Positions 58,318 to 64,000 of a DNA stretch of 64,000 nucleotides are shown here, piece by piece. The position numbers and the translations under genes were made by a program. How positions within the stretch are numbered: position 1 is the first letter of the stretch; each line of letters starts with the position of its first letter. The stretch comes from an uncultured Pluralibacter sp. (lineage in GTDB: Bacteria > Pseudomonadota > Gammaproteobacteria > Enterobacterales > Enterobacteriaceae). The notes beneath the pieces were generated by a model. That model was not told where the DNA came from and searched no databases. It worked only from the letters and a program-made list of their open reading frames with translations. The stretch is taken from NCBI RefSeq assembly GCF_913775985.1, contig NZ_CAJYMB010000147.1, forward strand, positions 496,001-560,000, written 5' to 3'.

Positions 58318-59730
58318 ATGAAAGCAAATACTCCCTCTTTTGAGTCACAACAAATTATCCGGCTGCGGCGCGGCGATGCGGTGCGTCGGCTGGTACAAAG
58401 GGACAAGACGCCGCTGGCGGTGTTGCTGATGGCCGCCGTCGTCGGCACGCTGGCGGGGCTGGTCGGCGTGGGGTTTGAGCGCGCCGTCCACTGGGTGCAG
58501 ACCGTGCGTGTCGATGCGCTGGTGCACACCAACAGCATTCTGGTCTGGCCGCTGGCGTTTATCCTCTCCGGACTGCTGGCGATGGTTGGCTACTGGCTGA
58601 TGCGCCGCTTTGCGCCAGAGGCGGGCGGCTCCGGCATTCCCGAAATTGAAGGGGCGCTGGAGGAACTGCGGCCGGTGCGCTGGTGGCGGGTCATTCCGGT
58701 GAAATTCATCGGCGGGATGGGGACCCTCGGCGCCGGCATGGTGCTGGGGCGCGAAGGGCCGACGGTGCAGCTCGGCGGTAACGTCGGGCGGATGGTGCTG
58801 GATATTTTCCGCATGCGCAAACCTGAGGCTCGCCATACGTTGCTGGCCACCGGCGCGGCGGCGGGTCTGACGGCGGCGTTTAACGCCCCGCTGGCCGGGA
58901 TCCTGTTTATTCTCGAAGAGATGCGCCCGCAGTTTCGCTACAACCTTATCTCCATCAAAGCCGTATTTATCGGCGTGATCATGTCCTGCGTGGTCTTTCG
59001 TATCTTCAATGGCGAAAGCGCGGTCATTGAAGTGGGCAAGCTCACCGATGCGCCGGTCAACACGCTGTGGCTGTATCTGATACTGGGCATGATTTTTGGC
59101 TGCGTCGGACCGCTGTTTAATTTTCTGGTGCTGCGCACCCAGGATATGTTCCAGCGCATACACGGCGGCGATATCACAAAGTGGGTGCTGATTGGCGGCC
59201 TGCTGGGCGGACTGTGCGGCGTACTCGGGCTGATTGAGCCGGAGGCGGCGGGAGGCGGTTTCGATCTGATCCCCATTGCCGCCGCGGGCAAGTACGGCGT
59301 CGGTCTGCTGATCTTTATTTTCGTTGCCCGGGTAGTCACTACCCTGCTGTGCTTCTCCTCCGGCGCGCCGGGCGGCATTTTTGCGCCAATGCTGGCGCTG
59401 GGTACGCTGCTGGGTACCGCCTTCGGCATGGCGGCGGCAGTCTGGTTCCCGGCCTATCATTTACAGGCGGGCACCTTCGCCATTGCCGGGATGGGGGCGC
59501 TGTTCGCGGCCTCGGTGCGTGCGCCGCTTACCGGGATCGTGCTGGTGCTGGAGATGACCGATAACTATCAGCTCATTTTGCCGATGATTATTACCTGCCT
59601 CGGCGCTACCCTGCTGGCGCAGTTTCTCGGCGGCAAGCCGCTGTACTCGACAATTCTGGCGCGCACGCTGGCAAAGCAAAATGCCGAAAAGGCACAGCAG
59701 GAGAAGCCGATTGCCGGGCAGACCACTTGA
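58318..59730 (+). CDS. clcA: H+/Cl- exchange transporter ClcA
   Basis: CLC antiporter swapping two Cl- for one H+; in E. coli it supports extreme acid resistance. 470 residues (E. coli 473). Selectivity-filter motifs GSGIPE (Ser105), GREGPT (gating Glu146) and the late [15 protein letters not shown] are all visible; the internal proton Glu lies in [10 protein letters not shown]. The ATG was chosen because [10 protein letters not shown] aligns with the family start; the upstream in-frame extension of 24 residues is unlikely. Ribosome-binding site is weak. Confidence 0.96.
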   Translation: MKANTPSFESQQIIRLRRGDAVRRLVQRDKTPLAVLLMAAVVGTLAGLVGVGFERAVHWVQTVRVDALVHTNSILVWPLAFILSGLLAMVGYWLMRRFAPEAGGSGIPEIEGALEELRPVRWWRVIPVKFIGGMGTLGAGMVLGREGPTVQLGGNVGRMVLDIFRMRKPEARHTLLATGAAAGLTAAFNAPLAGILFILEEMRPQFRYNLISIKAVFIGVIMSCVVFRIFNGESAVIEVGKLTDAPVNTLWLYLILGMIFGCVGPLFNFLVLRTQDMFQRIHGGDITKWVLIGGLLGGLCGVLGLIEPEAAGGGFDLIPIAAAGKYGVGLLIFIFVARVVTTLLCFSSGAPGGIFAPMLALGTLLGTAFGMAAAVWFPAYHLQAGTFAIAGMGALFAASVRAPLTGIVLVLEMTDNYQLILPMIITCLGATLLAQFLGGKPLYSTILARTLAKQNAEKAQQEKPIAGQTT

Positions 59731-59810
59731 ACGATCGGGTTGCGTGTCGGATAATGGCTAATTATATCTGGCTAAAGTATCGCCAGATGCTGAATAACCG
59801 GGAGTAAGAA

Positions 59811-60155
59811 ATGAGCGATGACGTAGCGCTGCCCCTGCAGTTTACCGATGCAGCGGCCAGTAAAGTAAAGAACCTGATTGCCGATGAAGATAATCCGAAC
59901 CTGAAACTGCGCGTCTACATTACCGGCGGCGGCTGCAGCGGTTTTCAGTATGGCTTTACCTTTGACGATCAGGTCAACGACGGCGATATGACCATCGAGA
60001 AGCAGGGGGTTGGCCTGGTGGTTGATCCGATGAGCCTGCAGTATCTGGTCGGCGGTTCGGTGGATTACACCGAAGGTCTGGAAGGTTCGCGCTTTATCGT
60101 GACCAACCCGAACGCCAAAAGCACCTGCGGCTGCGGCTCCTCGTTCAGCGTCTGA
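59811..60155 (+). CDS. erpA: A-type iron-sulfur cluster carrier ErpA
   Basis: Delivers [4Fe-4S] clusters to apoproteins such as IspG/IspH, essential in aerobic E. coli. 114 residues with the three ligand cysteines Cys42 (GGGCSGF), Cys106 and Cys108 (STCGCGSS). The leader has a 7-bp hairpin (ATCTGGC / GCCAGAT, 59766-59788), and GGGAG lies before the ATG. I could not identify a convincing IscR site. Confidence 0.98.
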   Translation: MSDDVALPLQFTDAAASKVKNLIADEDNPNLKLRVYITGGGCSGFQYGFTFDDQVNDGDMTIEKQGVGLVVDPMSLQYLVGGSVDYTEGLEGSRFIVTNPNAKSTCGCGSSFSV

Positions 60156-60169
60156 TCAGTACCGTCTCT

Positions 60170-60191
60170 TGCCCGGCCAGCGCGCCGGGCA
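60170..60191. terminator. Hairpin between convergent erpA and yadS
   Basis: Eight-bp stem TGCCCGGC / GCCGGGCA with a 6-base loop. No U-tract on either side. Confidence 0.4.
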
Positions 60192-60216
60192 GGGGAGTTC
60201 CTCTCTCAGCAACACC

Positions 60217-60840
60217 TCAGCGAATTTTATCATCCAGCGCAAATGTCGGCAGCTTCAGGTGCCAGTAAATCGCCGCCAGACGGATCGCCAGCGTCACCAG
60301 CATGCCGAGCATTGAGGCGTTTTCCAGCGGCATGCCGAAGGTATAGTGCGCCGTGGCGTGCACTATGCCGCCCGCGATGCAGGCCGTGGCGTAGATTTCG
60401 GTGCGCAGGATCATCGGCACCTCGCGGGCCAGCACGTCGCGGATAATGCCGCCGCCCACGCCGGTGACCACGCCCATGCAGACCGCCACCAGCGGGCCGG
60501 TACCGGCGAGAAAGGCCTTGTTAACGCCGATGCCGACGAATACCGCCAGGCCGACGGCGTCCAGTACCGGCAGCATCCACTTCGGCATTCTGCGCGGCTG
60601 GCGCACCAGCAGAATGGTCAGCATGCTGGTGATCATCGCCACCACCAGATCGGTCGGATCTTTGACCCAGAAAACCGGACCGTGGGCCAGCGCCATATCG
60701 CGAATGGTGCCCCCGCCAACGGCGGTAACGACCCCGAGCACCAGCACGCCGAACGGATCCATCCGCAGCTTGCCGGCCAGCAGCACGCCAGAGATCGCAA
60801 ACACGGCGGTTCCCACAATATCCAGCCAGTAGACGAGCAT
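60217..60840 (-). CDS. TRIC-type (UPF0126) membrane protein YadS
   Basis: A 207-residue integral membrane protein with six to seven hydrophobic segments and two internal repeats containing GGGTIRD and GGGIIRD, the hallmark of prokaryotic TRIC-like channels. Known in E. coli as yadS; transported ion or substrate not established there. It starts 14 bp after btuF, third gene of mtnN-btuF-yadS. Confidence 0.93.
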   Translation of the reverse strand: MLVYWLDIVGTAVFAISGVLLAGKLRMDPFGVLVLGVVTAVGGGTIRDMALAHGPVFWVKDPTDLVVAMITSMLTILLVRQPRRMPKWMLPVLDAVGLAVFVGIGVNKAFLAGTGPLVAVCMGVVTGVGGGIIRDVLAREVPMILRTEIYATACIAGGIVHATAHYTFGMPLENASMLGMLVTLAIRLAAIYWHLKLPTFALDDKIR

Positions 60841-60854
60841 TAACCTGTTTCCCG

Positions 60855-61655
60855 TTAGTTAAGCTGCGCCAGCGCGGCGCAAAGTTGTTCTGCGGCGAGG
60901 ATAATACGCGGCGAAGCGCGCTCGAACCAGTCGCGATTGACGGTAATCACCGGGATCTTAAGCTGATCGTGCCAAAACTGGCGAATATTCGCCGCAGTAG
61001 CGCTATCGCCAGCGGCGACAATCGCCTGCGGGTGGCGGGTTAACACCTGCTCGCGGCTAATCTGCGGCCAGGGGACGGGGCTGTCGGCGAAGATGTTTTC
61101 TGCGCCGCAGGTCTGCAATATCTGGTTCTGAATGGAGTCTTTATTACTGGTAAACAGTGGCGTGAGGCCAAACTGCATAAAAACGCGCTTTTTGTCACCG
61201 CGTTGATAACGCGCCTGCAGGCGGTGAAGATCGTTCAGCATTGCCCGCGCGGTTTCGCGGGCTTTTTGCGGCTGCGGGCTCCAGGCCGCCAGCTGAACGA
61301 TGGCATCGGCAATGCTCTCGACGCTACCGGCCTCAATCCACAGCACCTTTATGCCGAGCGCGCGCAGCTGATTTACCTGGCGTTCGGGGTTGCCGCTGCG
61401 CCAGGCGAGCACGACGTCAGGCTTCAGGGCAAGAATGCGCTCAATGTTAATTCCCTGCCAGCTTGCTACCCGTTCGATACCGGCGGCCTGCGGCGGGTAA
61501 TCAGAATAGTCGCTGACCGCCAGCGGCGTAATGCCGGCGGCGAAGGCCAGTTCGGTATTGGCGGGAGAGAGGCTGATGACTCTCGGCGCGGCAAGCAGCC
61601 ACGCCGGAAGCAGCATCAGCAGGGCGATAAGCGTCCGGGTGCAGGATTTAGCCAT
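60855..61655 (-). CDS. btuF: Vitamin B12 periplasmic-binding protein BtuF
   Basis: Periplasmic protein handing cobalamin to the BtuCD importer, encoded elsewhere. 266 residues as in E. coli: signal peptide ending LLAA, then [25 protein letters not shown] and the C-terminal [17 protein letters not shown]. Two cysteines (QTCGAEN and EQLCAAL) could form the known disulfide. ATG overlaps the mtnN end by 8 bp. An upstream in-frame start would extend into mtnN and is rejected. Confidence 0.95.
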   Translation of the reverse strand: MAKSCTRTLIALLMLLPAWLLAAPRVISLSPANTELAFAAGITPLAVSDYSDYPPQAAGIERVASWQGINIERILALKPDVVLAWRSGNPERQVNQLRALGIKVLWIEAGSVESIADAIVQLAAWSPQPQKARETARAMLNDLHRLQARYQRGDKKRVFMQFGLTPLFTSNKDSIQNQILQTCGAENIFADSPVPWPQISREQVLTRHPQAIVAAGDSATAANIRQFWHDQLKIPVITVNRDWFERASPRIILAAEQLCAALAQLN

Positions 61656-62346
61656 GCGCCAGTTTCTGGACCAGCGCTTCAACCATCAGGCTTGACTGGC
61701 TGGCCGCTACGGTAAGGAACTCGTCGAAGCTGATGTGCGACTGCTGGTCGGCTACGTCGGAGATAGCGCGCACTACCACAAAGGGAACGCCGAAGTTGTG
61801 GCAGACGTGGGCGATTGCGGTAGCTTCCATTTCGACGGCCACCGCCTGCGGGAAGTTGTGGCGGATTTTTGCCAGCGCGACGGAGCCGTTGATAAAGGCA
61901 TCGCCGCTGACAATCAGGCCGCGAACGGCGTTGAGGTTAAGCTCGCCGATGCAGGTTTCTGCCGCCGCCACCAGTTTCGGATCGGCAGCAAAGGCTGCCG
62001 GGCAGCCGGCCATCTGGCCGTACTCGTAACCAAAGGCGGTAACGTCGGCATCGTGATAGCGGGCTTCGTCGGATACTACAATGTCGCCAACCTTGAGCGT
62101 CGAGGCCAGCCCGCCTGCGGAGCCGGTATTGATAACAATGTCCGGCTTGAAGTGGTCCAGCAGCAGCGCCGCGCCCATTGCCGCCGCGACTTTGCCAATC
62201 CCTGACTTCAGCAGCGCCACGTCAACGCCGTTCAGCTGGCCGGTATAAATTTCGCTGCCGCCGAGGGTGAGCGTCTGGCGGTTGTCAATTTTGTCGCGCA
62301 GTAGCGCCACTTCTTGTTCCATTGCGCCAATAATGCCGATTTTCAT
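61648..62346 (-). CDS. mtnN: 5'-methylthioadenosine/S-adenosylhomocysteine nucleosidase
   Basis: Hydrolyses MTA (a by-product of spermidine synthesis by SpeE), SAH and 5'-deoxyadenosine; it also feeds autoinducer-2 production via LuxS. 232 residues, with catalytic Glu12 (GAMEQE), Glu174 (VEMEAT) and Asp197 (ISDVAD). First gene of a three-gene leftward operon and divergent from dgt. Ribosome-binding site is weak. Confidence 0.98.
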   Translation of the reverse strand: MKIGIIGAMEQEVALLRDKIDNRQTLTLGGSEIYTGQLNGVDVALLKSGIGKVAAAMGAALLLDHFKPDIVINTGSAGGLASTLKVGDIVVSDEARYHDADVTAFGYEYGQMAGCPAAFAADPKLVAAAETCIGELNLNAVRGLIVSGDAFINGSVALAKIRHNFPQAVAVEMEATAIAHVCHNFGVPFVVVRAISDVADQQSHISFDEFLTVAASQSSLMVEALVQKLAHG

Positions 62347-62428
62347 AGATTTACTCGCGATGTGTCAGGATTAAAGGCATAGTTTATCATGCGCCCAGAG
62401 GATGCGCATTTCCGGACCGGGAGAGGCT

Positions 62429-63943
62429 ATGGCTACAATGGATTTCCGTAAAAAGATTAACTGGGGTCGGCGCTACCGCGCTTTGCAAACCGCGGCGACC
62501 GAGTACGAGATCCTGCGCATCTTTGAAAGCGATCGCGGGCGCATCATCAATTCACCGGCCATCCGGCGGCTGCAGCAGAAAACCCAGGTGTTTCCGCTGG
62601 AGCGCAACGCGTCGGTACGTACCCGGCTGACCCACTCAATGGAAGTGCAGCAGGTCGGGCGCTATATCGCCCGGGAAGTGCTGAGCCGCCTTAAGCAGCA
62701 GAAGCTGCTGGAAGCATACGGGCTGGATGAGCTGACCGGACCGTTTGAGAGCGTGGTCGAGATGGCCTGCCTGATGCACGACATCGGCAACCCGCCGTTC
62801 GGCCATTTTGGCGAGGCGGCGATCAATGACTGGTTCCGCCAGCGGCTGTGGCCGGACGATGCAGCCAGCCAGCCCCTGAGCAACGACCGCTGTACCGTTT
62901 CGCCTCTGCTGCTGCGCGATGGCGAAGCGTCTCTCAATGAGCTGCGGCGCAAGGTCCGCCAGGATTTATGCCAGTTTGAAGGCAACGCGCAGGGTATCCG
63001 CATGGTGCATACCCTGATGCGCATGAACCTCACCTGGGCGCAGGTGGGCTGCATTCTGAAATACACCCGCCCGGCCTGGTGGCGCGGTGAACCGCCCGTG
63101 GGCTACAGCTATCTGATGAAAAAGCCCGGTTATTACCTCGCGGAAGAAGCCTATATTGCGCGCCTGCGTAAAGAACTTGAGCTGGCGCCTTACAGCCGAT
63201 TCCCGCTGACCTGGATCATGGAGGCCGCGGACGATATCTCTTACTGCGTCGCCGACCTTGAAGACGCGGTTGAAAAACGCATATTTAGCGTCGACCAGCT
63301 TTATCAGCATCTTTATGAGGCCTGGGGCACGCACGAAAAAGGCTCGCTGTTTGATCAGGTGGTGGAAAATGCCTGGGAAAAGTCCCGCGCCAATTCCTTT
63401 AGCCGCAGTGCGGAAGATCAGTTCTTTATGTATTTACGGGTCAATACTCTGAATAAACTGGTGCCGTACGCCGCCCGCCGCTTTATCGAAAATCTGCCGC
63501 AAATTTTTGACGGCAATTTCAATCAGGCGCTGCTGGAGGACGACAGCGATTATAGCCAGCTGCTCGAACTTTATAAGAGCGTTGCGGTAAAAGAGGTGTT
63601 CAGCCATCCCGACGTTGAGCAGCTGGAGCTGCAGGGATACCGGGTTATCAGCGGGCTGCTGGATATTTATCAGCCGCTGCTGAAACTGTCGCTGAGTGAT
63701 TTTAGCGAGCTGGTGGAAAAAGAGCGCCTGCGCCGGTTACCGATTGAGAGCCGCTTATTTCAGAAGCTTTCAACTCGCCATCGGCTGGCTTACGTGGAGG
63801 CGGTAAATAAGCTCTCCCGCAGCGCTGTGGATTTTCCGGCGCTGGAGTTTTATTACCGCTGCCGCCTTATTCAGGATTATATCAGTGGCATGACCGATCT
63901 TTACGCATGGGATGAATACCGCCGGCTGATGGCCGTGGAATAA
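62429..63943 (+). CDS. dgt: Deoxyguanosinetriphosphate triphosphohydrolase
   Basis: Hydrolyses dGTP to deoxyguanosine and triphosphate, lowering dGTP pools and limiting some phages. 504 residues (E. coli 505). HD-domain metal motifs are [10 protein letters not shown] and [16 protein letters not shown], with a late Asp in [21 protein letters not shown] with GAGAGG upstream chosen; an in-frame ATG 27 bp earlier is possible. The 57 bases after the stop are AT-rich and end inside what would be the degP promoter region in E. coli order. Confidence 0.96.
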   Translation: MATMDFRKKINWGRRYRALQTAATEYEILRIFESDRGRIINSPAIRRLQQKTQVFPLERNASVRTRLTHSMEVQQVGRYIAREVLSRLKQQKLLEAYGLDELTGPFESVVEMACLMHDIGNPPFGHFGEAAINDWFRQRLWPDDAASQPLSNDRCTVSPLLLRDGEASLNELRRKVRQDLCQFEGNAQGIRMVHTLMRMNLTWAQVGCILKYTRPAWWRGEPPVGYSYLMKKPGYYLAEEAYIARLRKELELAPYSRFPLTWIMEAADDISYCVADLEDAVEKRIFSVDQLYQHLYEAWGTHEKGSLFDQVVENAWEKSRANSFSRSAEDQFFMYLRVNTLNKLVPYAARRFIENLPQIFDGNFNQALLEDDSDYSQLLELYKSVAVKEVFSHPDVEQLELQGYRVISGLLDIYQPLLKLSLSDFSELVEKERLRRLPIESRLFQKLSTRHRLAYVEAVNKLSRSAVDFPALEFYYRCRLIQDYISGMTDLYAWDEYRRLMAVE

Positions 63944-64000
63944 GTCGCGAGTTTTGTAAAGATGGACAATATTTTTTTACTTTTTCCAGAGACTTAAATC

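Overview
This is a chromosomal segment from a member of the Enterobacteriaceae. Gene content and order follow the Escherichia coli K-12 backbone from guaC to dgt almost gene for gene: guaC, hofC-hofB-ppdD, nadC, ampDE, aroP, pdhR-aceE-aceF-lpd, acnB, yacL, speDE, yacC, cueO, gcd, hpt, can, yadGHI, panDCB, folK, pcnB, gluQ, dksA, sfsA, thpR, hrpB, mrcB, fhuACDB, hemL, clcA, erpA, yadS-btuF-mtnN, dgt. Base composition is GC-rich (roughly 55-60%) and the accessory genes differ from E. coli, so a Klebsiella/Raoultella/Enterobacter-like genus is more likely than Escherichia. I cannot name the genus from sequence alone. No rRNA, tRNA, CRISPR array, insertion sequence or prophage was found.

Layout. 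1-8 kb holds the end of guaC, a type IV pilin operon (ppdD-hofB-hofC), nadC, the ampDE pair, and an inserted two-gene sugar module (GPH-family permease plus GH43 glycosidase). 8-18 kb holds aroP and the pyruvate dehydrogenase operon, with a perfect PdhR operator and a TyrR box. 17.7-19.7 kb is a divergent LysR regulator/aldo-keto reductase pair where E. coli K-12 has yacH. 20-26 kb holds acnB, yacL, a yagU homologue and the spermidine genes speED. 26-35 kb holds cueO with a CueR-type promoter, an inserted IroE-like esterase and FepA/IroN-like receptor with a Fur box, glucose dehydrogenase gcd, and an HAD-type secreted phosphatase. 35-45 kb holds hpt, can, yadGH, yadI, then a long leftward run thpR-sfsA-dksA-gluQ-pcnB-folK-panB-panC-panD; the yad fimbrial genes and yadDE of K-12 are absent. 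45.6-57 kb holds hrpB, mrcB and the ferrichrome operon fhuACDB. 57-64 kb holds hemL, clcA, erpA, the mtnN-btuF-yadS operon and dgt.

Themes. Iron and copper handling recur (fhuACDB, the IroE/FepA-like pair, btuF, cueO, erpA), as does central carbon metabolism (aceEF-lpd, acnB, gcd). The lineage-specific insertions sit at gene junctions and leave the backbone intact. The most interesting details are an inferred AUU start codon for pcnB, an extended Met/His-rich segment in CueO built from a 24-bp tandem repeat, a composition shift in fhuA beginning close to a shortened extracellular loop, a strong hairpin in the pdhR-aceE spacer, inverted-repeat operator candidates between the LysR gene and its divergent neighbour, and a terminator between fhuA and fhuC. 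I found no convincing wholly new multi-gene system; most of the window is conserved backbone. Comparisons with E. coli proteins are from memory and were not run as alignments.
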